A stretch of DNA of 64,000 nucleotides from Nocardioides aquaticus (GTDB lineage: Bacteria > Actinomycetota > Actinomycetes > Propionibacteriales > Nocardioidaceae). Below the pieces are notes generated by a model. The model was not told the DNA's origin, made no database searches, and worked only from the letters and a program-made list of their open reading frames with translations. The stretch is taken from positions 1,612,001 through 1,676,000 of the forward strand of contig NZ_CP075371.1 in assembly GCF_018459925.1 (NCBI RefSeq), written 5' to 3'. Positions 8,890 to 16,543 of this stretch are shown in pieces; position 1 is the first letter of the stretch; every line of letters begins with the position of its first letter. The translations under genes were made by a program, and so were the position numbers.

Positions 8890-10071
8890 TTGTCAAGTGA
8901 CACAAGTAAGTTCCATGAGGCCAAGCAGGCAGCTGCCGTGCTGAAGCACGCCGTACTCGACCGTTACGTGACGCCGTTCGCTAGTAAGACCGGCAGCACG
9001 TCGAAGGATGGGCGGGTGGCGTTCATCGACGGATACGCCGGCCCCGGCAGGTATGCCGACGGCGCTGAGGGCTCCGGGGCGATGTTGCTCCGCAAGGCCA
9101 GGGAACTGGCCAGCATGGGCAGCCCTCGGCAGTTGGAGTGCCACTTCGTGGAGGACGACGCGGATACCATCGCACGACTCCACGAGGTCGCAGCGGCGGA
9201 AGGCGTGGGCGTCTCCTACACGATCACCGACGACAGCATCTCCAAGCGTTTGCCTGTGCTCCTCGACGCGGTCGAGAACATCCCGTTGTTCGTCTATCTC
9301 GATCCATGCGGGCTGCCGATCCCGCTCGAAGAGGTCGCCTCGATCTTCGCCCGTCCCAGCGGACCCGGCACACCCCCGACCGAGGTCCTCATCAACCTGA
9401 CCGCGCACCTACGCCGGTTCGCTGGAATGCTCTACAGCGACAAGGCGATCGAGAACTCGCTCAAGACGGCGGACTCCGCGCTCGGCGGCGGTTGGTGGCG
9501 CGCGGTGTGGCTCGAGAGCTGCCCGACTAAGCACGCCAGCGAGGACCAGAAGAAGGCGGCCGAGCTTGCCGTGGTTGAAGGGTATGCGCAGCGCCTACGT
9601 GAGAAGGCGGGGGCCCTCGGCACGTGGATCATCGACGTGAAGCCGCGCGGCAACCTCAAGCCGGTGTACTACCTCGTGTTCGCGACGCGCAGCATCCATG
9701 GCATGGTCGCGTTCGGCGAAGCAGCCTCGAAGGGTCTGGAGCAGTGGCGGAAGCACATCGCCGAGCAAGACGCTGAGGACGACTTGTTCGGCTCTGCTGC
9801 CGACTGGGAGGCTACGTGGACGGCCGATGAAGCCAAGCTCAAGACGCAGTGGATCGACACCCTGTCGAAGCGCATCATCGCCGAGCTGTCCAAGGGTCAG
9901 CCGTTCCGCATCATCGACCGACCTGAAGAGGTCCTCGGCAGCGATCTGGTGGGCGTGGTGCGTACCTTGCATTTGCGCCAGGCCATCAAGAACGCGCTCG
10001 CAGCGGGCAAGACCTCGACGGACCCGAAGGGCGTGGACGACCTCTACACGCTGCAGCTCACGCCGGCGTAG
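8890..10071 (+). CDS. tcmP: Three-Cys-motif partner protein TcmP
   Basis: A 393-residue protein that I recognise as the TcmP family, the usual neighbour of three-Cys (Gp37/Gp68) proteins. It has the pattern FIDGYAGPGRY (residues about 46-56), an EGSGAMLL segment, the core FVYLDPCGLPIPLEEV (about 137) and a helical C-terminus. The start appears to be TTG 8890, with a GAGGG site 8 bases upstream; no ATG is available nearby in frame. It converges on the three-Cys gene, and the two overlap by 14 bases at their 3' ends. The biochemical role of the family is not established to my knowledge; the first part resembles a methyltransferase-like fold, which is inference. Confidence 0.8.
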   Translation: MSSDTSKFHEAKQAAAVLKHAVLDRYVTPFASKTGSTSKDGRVAFIDGYAGPGRYADGAEGSGAMLLRKARELASMGSPRQLECHFVEDDADTIARLHEVAAAEGVGVSYTITDDSISKRLPVLLDAVENIPLFVYLDPCGLPIPLEEVASIFARPSGPGTPPTEVLINLTAHLRRFAGMLYSDKAIENSLKTADSALGGGWWRAVWLESCPTKHASEDQKKAAELAVVEGYAQRLREKAGALGTWIIDVKPRGNLKPVYYLVFATRSIHGMVAFGEAASKGLEQWRKHIAEQDAEDDLFGSAADWEATWTADEAKLKTQWIDTLSKRIIAELSKGQPFRIIDRPEEVLGSDLVGVVRTLHLRQAIKNALAAGKTSTDPKGVDDLYTLQLTPA

Positions 10072-10804
10072 GTACGGGCATCTCGTCCCAGAGGCGCCCG
10101 TCTAGCTCACGTCCATTGCTCTTGGGCCTCGTGCCGCCCCACTGTTTGAAGAAGAACGCCACGCCCTGCTCGCGGCAGGAGTCGCGCAGTTCTCGGACCC
10201 ACGCCGGATCGAGCTGGCGGTGGTTCGGCCCGCTCTCCCCACCAGCGATGAGCCAGTGGATGCCGTTCAGGTCGATCCCGGCGAGCGATCCGAGCAGCGG
10301 CTCGGCCGAGACGAATCGCGTTGCCACCGGCACCTGCCTGAGCTCATCCAGTCGCCCGAGCTGGCCCTCCGATTCGACGCTGACGCCGAGCCAGACGTTG
10401 CTGGGCCACGGTAGGTGAGAGGCCAGCCGAACAGCTCTCCGCGGTCGCTTGGTCAAGAGCTGGTAGGTGTGACGCGGCGTCTCCTCCATCACGCGGAAGA
10501 CTTCCTGGATGAACGGCGTGCTGACCTTGGCGTGGAACAGGTCCGACATGCTGTTCACAAAGATCAGCCTCGGAGCTGACCATCGATACGGGATATCCAG
10601 CGCCGAGGGGTGCTCTTGGACAGCGAAGCCGGGGCCGCTCGTACGCGGGTCGCCGTCCTCCTGGTATTTGGGGTTGCCCATCGCTTTGAGGCGCTTTGCC
10701 AATGTCAGCGCGTAGCAGTTGTCACAACCAGCGCTGATCCGGTCACAGCCGGTGGTGGGGTTCCACGTGGCTTCGGTCCACTCAATGCCGCTGCCGTCCG
10801 CCAT
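10058..10804 (-). CDS. Phage Gp37/Gp68 (DUF5131) family three-Cys protein
   Basis: From ATG 10804 the protein has 248 residues. Its N-terminus holds the family signature: IEWTEATWNPTTGCDRISAG followed by CDNCYA, a CxxxxxxCxxC cluster that gives the three-Cys name and resembles an iron-sulfur site of a radical SAM enzyme. Further family motifs are FVNSMSDLFH, YQLLTKRP, NVWLGVSVE, FVSAEPLLG and a terminal FFFKQWGG. The longer frame starting at 11020 is not needed; GGTGAGGG precedes ATG 10804 at a good distance. It pairs with TcmP on the other strand. The family occurs in phages and mobile elements; its substrate is unknown. Confidence 0.85.
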   Translation of the reverse strand: MADGSGIEWTEATWNPTTGCDRISAGCDNCYALTLAKRLKAMGNPKYQEDGDPRTSGPGFAVQEHPSALDIPYRWSAPRLIFVNSMSDLFHAKVSTPFIQEVFRVMEETPRHTYQLLTKRPRRAVRLASHLPWPSNVWLGVSVESEGQLGRLDELRQVPVATRFVSAEPLLGSLAGIDLNGIHWLIAGGESGPNHRQLDPAWVRELRDSCREQGVAFFFKQWGGTRPKSNGRELDGRLWDEMPVPTPA

Positions 10805-10961
10805 ACCCTCACCGTAGGGCAGCCGGCCGACTGTTCGGAGATCCCGTGCCGAGGTGCCCTGCCTGGCCGTGAGCCGCGGCCCCGACGTCCCGATCGACCG
10901 AGATCGGACTTCTCTGTCGGTGGGCTCCGAGATACTCAAGTACAGCGAAGAGGAGAAGCAG

Positions 10962-12059
10962 GTGAACGACCAGGCAGAACAGGCCGACCGACCGGAGAGA
11001 GTCGAGCCGCCTAACGACACCGACTATGAGGCTCTGACACTGCTCGCTGACATCGACTCGGCCGAAGCGGTGGAGCTCACCGCATACAAGGTCGTCCGCA
11101 CCCTGGAACGAGAACGCGACCGCGCCATCTCCCGAGCGAACGCCTACCTGACCAAGGACGGCACTGGCTTCTTCGCCCACGAACCCTCCGCCCGATACAA
11201 CCCCGTCCAGAAGCTCTGGATCATCGGATACCGCGAAACCGAATGCCCTGACGAGATCCTCATCGGGGGCGCCCTGATCGTCCCGGACCGCGGACCCGTC
11301 TACAGCACCGACAGCATGCCGAGGCAGCCTGAGTTCGACGGCATCATGGCGTTCGACATCCCAGGCGACTGGCTCGATGTGCTGCAAGACGAAACGAGCA
11401 AGCCGTATTGGGGCGTCCTAGAACGATTCGTCGCCGACGAGCGCGCCAATCCCGACCACGAGGTCTACCCGGCACCCGAGGACGTGTTCGCTGCGCTCAA
11501 GCTCACTCCGTTTCGCGACGTCAGAGTCGTGATCCTCGGCCAGGATCCGTACATCAACCCCGGCGAAGCCCACGGGCTGGCGTTCTCCGTCCCCGCCGGG
11601 ATCGACCTCCCGCCGTCGCTACGAACTATCCGCAAGGAGCTGGCCGCCGACCTCGAAATCCACCCGGCTGACCTCCCCGAACACGGCGACCTCACCGCCT
11701 GGGCCGAGCAGGGGGTTCTCCTGCTCAACACCACCCTGACCGTCCGCCGCGGATCGTCGAACTCTCACCAAGGCTTCGGGTGGGAGACGTTCACCGACGC
11801 CGTCATCCGCGCCATCAGCGACGAGCTCGAAGGAGTCGTGTTCATCCTCTGGGGGAGCGCCGCACAGGACAAAGAGAAGCTGATCGACAAGAACCGGCAC
11901 CCAAAGCCCATCACGGCCGCCCACCCCAAAGCGTGGGCAACTGCGCACAATCAGCTCGCCGGGTCGAGACCGTTCACCACAGCCAACCGATTGCTGGCCG
12001 AATGGGGCCGGCCGGAGGTTAACTGGTCGCTCGAGCAACCATCTGCCCAGGACAAGTGA
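10962..12059 (+). CDS. Uracil-DNA glycosylase with extra N-terminal domain
   Basis: The C-terminal about 235 residues are family-1 uracil-DNA glycosylase: water-activating loop GQDPY (near residue 187), GLAFSVP, uracil-binding LLLNTTLTVRRG, FILWGSAAQ, and the leucine-loop region AAHPKAWA. Two departures stand out: the histidine normally after GQDPY is isoleucine, and the usual HPSPLS is HPKAWA. The first about 130 residues are not part of Ung and include LTKDGTGFFAHEPS and a strand-rich GGALIVPDRGPVYSTDS segment, which faintly recalls Imm35/YrhB-like domains. GTG 10962 is chosen because GAGGAG lies just upstream; an in-frame ATG at 10854 has none. It is divergent from the three-Cys gene. Confidence 0.82.
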   Translation: MNDQAEQADRPERVEPPNDTDYEALTLLADIDSAEAVELTAYKVVRTLERERDRAISRANAYLTKDGTGFFAHEPSARYNPVQKLWIIGYRETECPDEILIGGALIVPDRGPVYSTDSMPRQPEFDGIMAFDIPGDWLDVLQDETSKPYWGVLERFVADERANPDHEVYPAPEDVFAALKLTPFRDVRVVILGQDPYINPGEAHGLAFSVPAGIDLPPSLRTIRKELAADLEIHPADLPEHGDLTAWAEQGVLLLNTTLTVRRGSSNSHQGFGWETFTDAVIRAISDELEGVVFILWGSAAQDKEKLIDKNRHPKPITAAHPKAWATAHNQLAGSRPFTTANRLLAEWGRPEVNWSLEQPSAQDK

Positions 12060-12220
12060 CGACCAGGCGGCGGCAAGCGGGCGTCGCTGACCTGACCTCC
12101 CAGGCAACGCCGCGCGGGCGAGCTTCGCTCCGCGAATGATGGTGTCCGTTCGTCTCCGTGAGCGCGAATCAGCCTCACATCGGCAAGAAGTCTCAGATTT
12201 CTTCGGTGTGTGAGCAACCA

Positions 12221-12256
12221 GGTGAGGCGCTTGGTGAGCGTGTCGGTGAGGCCCGT
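12221..12256. repeat. Three 12-bp tandem repeats beginning GGTGAG
   Basis: GGTGAG occurs at 12221, 12233 and 12245, exactly 12 bases apart, each followed by a less conserved six bases. The array lies in the 244-base gap between the glycosylase gene and the possible regulator at 12304. Regular spacing near one helical turn suggests protein binding sites or chance GC-rich drift; no protein is assigned. Confidence 0.4.
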
Positions 12257-12260
12257 CTTC

Positions 12261-12290
12261 TTCCGTGGAGTTCCGCGTGGATTCACGGAA
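12261..12290. promoter_or_regulatory. Inverted repeat TTCCGTG/CACGGAA upstream of 12304
   Basis: Perfect 7-base arms at 12261-12267 and 12284-12290 enclose 16 bases and end 13 bases before ATG 12304. In RNA it could fold just ahead of the GAAGGGA ribosome site; in DNA it could be an operator. It is too far from the glycosylase stop, and lacks a T-run, to be called a terminator with confidence. Confidence 0.4.
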
Positions 12291-12303
12291 GGGAACTCAG
12301 CCC

Positions 12304-13113
12304 ATGCCTCTCATCAGACAAGTGGGGATCACGCCCCAGGAACTCGACGAGCTCGTCGACGAGGAACGCTGGGGCCAGTGGTGCCTCGCTGAGCCGGACC
12401 TCGCCGGGGTCGGATCGCTACAGGCCGTGCGTGAGCTGCGTGGCGAGGCCGAGGACCAGGCCCTCGGCGCACTGCTTCGCCTAGCGGCTACGGACGGACA
12501 CGACGAGCAACTGGCCGCAGTCGCCGTCCTGCATCAACTCGGCGGCTCGGTGCGCACCATCGCCCGGCACTTTTGGCACCTCGCCGGCGGCGACGTCGAG
12601 GGCATCGTTGTGGGCGCGGCTTGGGAGCAGATTCGCTCGTACGACTGGCGGAGCCGCCGGCGTCATCACGCCTCGGCGATCCACCACGGCACCAGGAAGG
12701 CCGTCCGCGCAACGCTGATGCCGGACACCTCAAGGTCATTGGGTCGGAGGGTCGTGCTCCTGAATCCACAGTCTTGGGTGTTCGCGGCACTCGCGGAGCA
12801 TGACGAGACGCCCGGCATGAGCATGAGCCTGGACGCCTTCGACTCTCGCGACCAACTCACCATCTTCCTCAACTGGGCCGCCGGTCAGGGCGTGATCGAC
12901 GACGAAGAGATAGCGCTGCTGGACGCCCTGATGGACCTTGATCGACACAACGCTCAGATCCCGAAATGGCTCCGCGGCGCCTGCTCGATGGCAGCAGTCG
13001 AGCGCATGGCCTCTGAGCGCGGGATCTGCACCAAGTCGGTCTCCCGCGCCAGGGACAAGGTGCTCGCCAAGCTGCGCGAGGCTGCCTCGACATTCCTGGA
13101 GGAGGTCGCGTGA
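12304..13113 (+). CDS. Unknown protein heading the conjugation operon, possible sigma-like regulator
   Basis: A 269-residue soluble protein that I do not firmly recognise. The N-terminal region is helical and acidic (GITPQELDELVDEERWGQW). The C-terminus has a helix-turn-helix-like stretch (MAAVERMASERGICTKSVSR followed by ARDKVLAKL) of the kind seen at the end of sigma factors. A middle part (VVLLNPQSWVFAALAEH) has no motif I can name. ATG 12304 is favoured over ATG 12265 because GAAGGGA sits 10 bases upstream and because the longer start begins inside the inverted repeat. It overlaps the next gene by GTGA and heads a run of co-transcribed transfer genes, so a regulatory role is plausible but inferred. 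Confidence 0.6.
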   Translation: MPLIRQVGITPQELDELVDEERWGQWCLAEPDLAGVGSLQAVRELRGEAEDQALGALLRLAATDGHDEQLAAVAVLHQLGGSVRTIARHFWHLAGGDVEGIVVGAAWEQIRSYDWRSRRRHHASAIHHGTRKAVRATLMPDTSRSLGRRVVLLNPQSWVFAALAEHDETPGMSMSLDAFDSRDQLTIFLNWAAGQGVIDDEEIALLDALMDLDRHNAQIPKWLRGACSMAAVERMASERGICTKSVSRARDKVLAKLREAASTFLEEVA

Positions 13114-13391
13114 TGGGTGTCCACTCGCCCCAGGTCGATGCGCTTGAAGGGGGCATGCGCACCTGTACGGCGCTCGCGACGCTACCTTTCGACGCTGGCG
13201 ACCCGGAGTGGGTCGCGGACCTCCTCGACACCATGAGCATCGGTGACCTCGACACGGTCATCGACCAGCTCGACGAACTTCTCAGGCTGATGCGGAGGGC
13301 GGCAAAGGCACGCAGGATCCTCGCGACCGTCCATCCGGAGTTGATTCGAGCAGGACTTCAGGTGCGAGCGTCACGTGGAGGTGGGTCGTGA
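13110..13391 (+). CDS. Small hypothetical protein of the conjugation operon
   Basis: A 93-residue helical protein with adjacent possible starts GTG 13110 and ATG 13113, both overlapping the stop of the gene before. The central segment (MSIGDLDTVIDQLDELLRLM) looks amphipathic and could form a coiled coil. No membrane helix, signal peptide or known motif is seen. Its four-base overlaps on both sides place it inside the transfer operon. Function unknown. Confidence 0.65.
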   Translation: MMGVHSPQVDALEGGMRTCTALATLPFDAGDPEWVADLLDTMSIGDLDTVIDQLDELLRLMRRAAKARRILATVHPELIRAGLQVRASRGGGS

Positions 13392-14107
13392 GTACGGCGG
13401 TCACGGAGGCGGTCTCCGTCTCCGATCTCGTGGCGGCGGTCCGGCGGCAACAGGCACCCCGCCCCGCGACTTCTTCTGAGGCAGGGACTTCTCCCGTTCG
13501 CGGCGCGTGCGTCGTCGGTGCTCACCCCGGTGCCGGAGCCACTACGGTCGCAGTTGCCCTCGCCGACGCACTGGACGCCATCGGACGCCCAGGGACGCTC
13601 CTGGATCTGGCTCCGTCGCCGGACGCCTTCGCCGCCGCGGAGTGCGAGGTGGACTCCCGGGTGCCGGGCTGGCGAGCGGGGCGACGAGGGCAGATCCAGG
13701 TGCTGCGCCGGCGTACGCACGAGGCGGAGGCCCCGAAGTTCTCGAATGACCTTGTCGTCGACGGTCGGATGGACTCGCTCAAGAGCCGGGTCCTGGTCTG
13801 CCGGGCCACACTCCCAAGCGTCCGCCGTGCCGACACAGACCTGCCCGACGGCGTGGTTCTTGCGGTCGTGGGCTGCAGCCGCTGGCCGAAGGTCGTAGCC
13901 GCGTCGCTCGGCCCCACCTTTCAGCGCGCCATGAGCGACGGTCGGATCGTCTTCTTCCCACATGACCGAGATCTCGAACTGAACGGCGTCGACGCAGAGC
14001 CGTTGCCGTCGAGTGCGCGCGCCGCAGGGCGACATGTCATCGAGCTTCTCTGGCCCGACCTTGTCGGGCCTTCCGCACCGCATCGATGGAAAGGACGCCG
14101 GCGATGA
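13388..14107 (+). CDS. ParA-like P-loop protein of the conjugation operon
   Basis: A 239-residue protein with a MinD/ParA-like P-loop region (VVGAHPGAGATTVAVALADA, about residues 42-61), but both signature lysines are replaced (histidine and alanine). An aspartate-rich strand follows (GTLLDLAPSPDAF). The N-terminal 40 residues are low-complexity. A similar degenerate ATPase precedes the type IV secretion genes in other actinobacterial elements. The GTG start overlaps the gene before, and the end overlaps the small membrane protein that follows. It may be a scaffold or regulator instead of an active ATPase. Confidence 0.65.
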   Translation: MSTAVTEAVSVSDLVAAVRRQQAPRPATSSEAGTSPVRGACVVGAHPGAGATTVAVALADALDAIGRPGTLLDLAPSPDAFAAAECEVDSRVPGWRAGRRGQIQVLRRRTHEAEAPKFSNDLVVDGRMDSLKSRVLVCRATLPSVRRADTDLPDGVVLAVVGCSRWPKVVAASLGPTFQRAMSDGRIVFFPHDRDLELNGVDAEPLPSSARAAGRHVIELLWPDLVGPSAPHRWKGRRR

Positions 14108-14376
14108 TTGCTGAGGCGATCAACAACGTCTGCGCGAAGGCGCCGACCGGCATCGACAAGTACGCCGATATGTTGCTCGGCTGGGTGAAGTACGGCGTGG
14201 CCGCCGTGATCATTGCCGCTGGCTTCATCTCCGTCGGCGCACTCGTGGTCGGCAAGCTCGGCAGCATGTCCCGCGCCGCTCAGATGGGCGCGTCCGGGCT
14301 CATCTACTCGGTGCTGGCCGCCGTCGGATACGTCACCATCTACGGCATCCTCAACGCGATCGTGGGGAACTGCTGA
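14104..14376 (+). CDS. Small two-helix membrane protein, VirB2/TrbC pilin-like
   Basis: A 90-residue protein with two hydrophobic helices (WVKYGVAAVIIAAGFISVGA and IYSVLAAVGYVTIYGILNAI) separated by a short polar loop. This is the size and layout of VirB2/TrbC-type conjugative pilins or of small core-complex membrane proteins. A single cysteine is present near the N-terminus and one at the C-terminus. ATG 14104 overlaps the stop of the P-loop gene, which decides the start over ATG 14086. The pilin identity is inferred from size, topology and position. Confidence 0.6.
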   Translation: MIAEAINNVCAKAPTGIDKYADMLLGWVKYGVAAVIIAAGFISVGALVVGKLGSMSRAAQMGASGLIYSVLAAVGYVTIYGILNAIVGNC

Positions 14377-15170
14377 TGTCGGCGCGGACCTCAGTGGCAC
14401 GGATGCTGGCCGGCCCCGAGGAGTGGAACCGGCGCAGGCTCCAGCTCCTCCTGGTCGTTGCCGTGCTCGTCGTCATTGCCGTCGTGGCCGGGATTGTCTG
14501 GTCGGTCATCGAGCTCCTCGGAGCCGGAGCGACGCCCCACTCGCCGAGCGCCGAATCCGGCACTGCGGCTCGTGACTCCGCAGCCGCACGCGCAACCTCG
14601 ATTGACGAAGCCCGGCCCGGGCCACTGTCGACCGGGCACACCGGGACGATCAGGATCCCGCAGCCATCGAAACTGGGCGGGGCTCAGGTCGGGACCGGCT
14701 TCCCGCCAACAGCGGAGGGAGCACTGGCACAACTGATCGCGATCGACAGGCGCGCGATCGAGTCGGCGTCTGTGGTCACCGCGCAGGACGTGATCGCGGT
14801 TTGGGCAGCGCCCGGCGGCCCATCTGCGGAGAGCTGGTCCGGTGTCGCCGCCGTCCAGACGCTGTTGGAGGCGGCCGGGCTTCCGGCGAACGGGTCCACC
14901 GATCTTGCGATTCAGCTCGAACCGGCGATGGGCCTGGTTCTGGACGCTGGCACAGGGATGGCGACCGTCTGCGTCGACTTCATTGTCACGGCAAGAGTCG
15001 TGGGCAATCCGCCCGACCGCGTTGCTGCAGCCGACTGCCAGCACATGACCTGGCACGGGGACAGCTGGGCGATCGCTTCCGGCGAGGAGGCCGAACCGAC
15101 GCCCTCGCTGTGGCCCGGGACGCAGGCGTCGTACGACGCCGGTTACCGGTGGCTGGAGTTCCTGCCATGA
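14376..15170 (+). CDS. VirB8/TcpC-like conjugation membrane protein
   Basis: A 264-residue bitopic protein: short cytoplasmic tail, one membrane helix (LQLLLVVAVLVVIAVVAGIVWSVIE, residues about 27-50), a disordered spacer, then an outer domain of about 150 residues. Single-helix proteins with an NTF2-like outer domain in this position of Gram-positive transfer operons are usually TcpC/VirB8-like core components. I cannot confirm the fold from motifs. It overlaps the preceding small membrane protein by one base (TGATG) and the next gene by ATGA. Confidence 0.55.
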   Translation: MSARTSVARMLAGPEEWNRRRLQLLLVVAVLVVIAVVAGIVWSVIELLGAGATPHSPSAESGTAARDSAAARATSIDEARPGPLSTGHTGTIRIPQPSKLGGAQVGTGFPPTAEGALAQLIAIDRRAIESASVVTAQDVIAVWAAPGGPSAESWSGVAAVQTLLEAAGLPANGSTDLAIQLEPAMGLVLDAGTGMATVCVDFIVTARVVGNPPDRVAAADCQHMTWHGDSWAIASGEEAEPTPSLWPGTQASYDAGYRWLEFLP

Positions 15171-16543
15171 CCGCTGAGCTCGTGCCGATGATCGACCTGA
15201 ACCCATTTCACTGGCTCGGAGACCAGGTCAAGGAAGGCCTCGCCGACGTGTTCACGGCGATGATGATGTCGCTCTGGTCGGCCGCGCTCTGGCTGATGGA
15301 CCTCGTCTTCAGCGTGCTCGACCGCTTCCTGACGCCAGATGTGACCGACCCCGGTCTCAACCACCTCTACAGCGTCACCCTGTGGCTCTCGTTGCTCGTC
15401 GCCCTCCTGATCGGCTTCGGACAGGTGGGTGTCGCGGCTGTACGCCGGGACGGACGGTCGCTCGGCGCTCTTGCCATGGGGGTCGCGCAGTACGGCGCGG
15501 TCGTTGCCGGCTGGATTGTTGTCTGCGGCGCGTTGGTCGTCGGCTGTGCCGGACTCACGCGTGGGCTTCTCAGCGAAATGTTGAACGTGCCCGCATTCTC
15601 CGGCTACTCGGCATCCGCCGGCATGCCGAACCAGGTCGTCGGCACGGTCCAGGCGGCGGTCCTCGGGGTCTGTGCGTTGTTCCTGGTGATCCCGGCCGCG
15701 TTCGGCTATCTGCTCATCATGCTGGTGCGGGAGGCGGCCTTGCTGATCTTGACCGCCACCATGCCGATCGCGGCCGCGGGCGCACTCGGCGATGGCACCA
15801 AGGCGTGGATGTGGAAGTCGATCCGATGGTTCGTTGCCGCATGCCTCACGTCGCCGCTGCTGGCGCTGGTGGTTGGCATTGGCGTACAGATCTCGCGAGC
15901 AGCTTTCCCTGAGGCGGGTCAGGTCCAGCGCAACGACGGCCTGATGTCGGACGTCATCCGGGCCAATGAGGCTCAAGTCGGCATGGCTGTCGTTGGCTGC
16001 GTCGTGTTCGCGATCGCCTGCTTCTGCCCCATGGTGCTCTTCCGGCTGCTCGCGTTCGTCGACCCTGGCACGGCATCGGGGGCGTCCTTCCGCACTACCC
16101 TCACCGCCAACGGCGGAGTATCAGGACTCCTTTCGGGCCGACGCACCGAGGACCAGGGCTCGGGTGCTGCGACCCAGACCTCGGCTGACGGCCGGGCCAC
16201 CAGCGAGAGCGGCGCCGACGCCGAGACCGCCAACAGGTTCCAGTCCCGCGCCGCTAGGGCTTTCGGCGGCGCCGGCAAGGCGGTCGGAAAGACGATGGAC
16301 GTCGTTGGCGGTGTCGCCGCCACCGGTGCCTCGATGTCGGTGGACGTGATGGGCCAAGCAGGGGTCGGCCACCAGGGTTACTACGACACCACCCCGCCAC
16401 GTCGTGCCGGTAAGCCGTACCCGCAGCGCACCCGGATCGGCCACGGGTACGACCAAGGCAGCGGCGTCGCCAACGACCCCGTCCACGTCGCCGATGCAGA
16501 CGAAGCGGCCGCTGTTGCCGAGGACGGAGCCTTCCTCGCATGA
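15167..16543 (+). CDS. TrbL/VirB6-like polytopic channel protein
   Basis: From ATG 15167 the product has 458 residues. It has at least six hydrophobic segments between residues about 25 and 300, including VTLWLSLLVALLIGFGQV, VVAGWIVVCGALVVG and FLVIPAAFGYLLIMLV. A hydrophilic glycine/alanine/serine-rich tail of about 140 residues follows. This topology is that of VirB6/TrbL-type inner-membrane channel proteins of type IV secretion. The longer frame from 14801 reads antiparallel nonsense across the previous gene and was rejected. It sits between the VirB8-like and SCO6880-type genes, the usual order in actinobacterial elements. Confidence 0.78.
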   Translation: MTAELVPMIDLNPFHWLGDQVKEGLADVFTAMMMSLWSAALWLMDLVFSVLDRFLTPDVTDPGLNHLYSVTLWLSLLVALLIGFGQVGVAAVRRDGRSLGALAMGVAQYGAVVAGWIVVCGALVVGCAGLTRGLLSEMLNVPAFSGYSASAGMPNQVVGTVQAAVLGVCALFLVIPAAFGYLLIMLVREAALLILTATMPIAAAGALGDGTKAWMWKSIRWFVAACLTSPLLALVVGIGVQISRAAFPEAGQVQRNDGLMSDVIRANEAQVGMAVVGCVVFAIACFCPMVLFRLLAFVDPGTASGASFRTTLTANGGVSGLLSGRRTEDQGSGAATQTSADGRATSESGADAETANRFQSRAARAFGGAGKAVGKTMDVVGGVAATGASMSVDVMGQAGVGHQGYYDTTPPRRAGKPYPQRTRIGHGYDQGSGVANDPVHVADADEAAAVAEDGAFLA

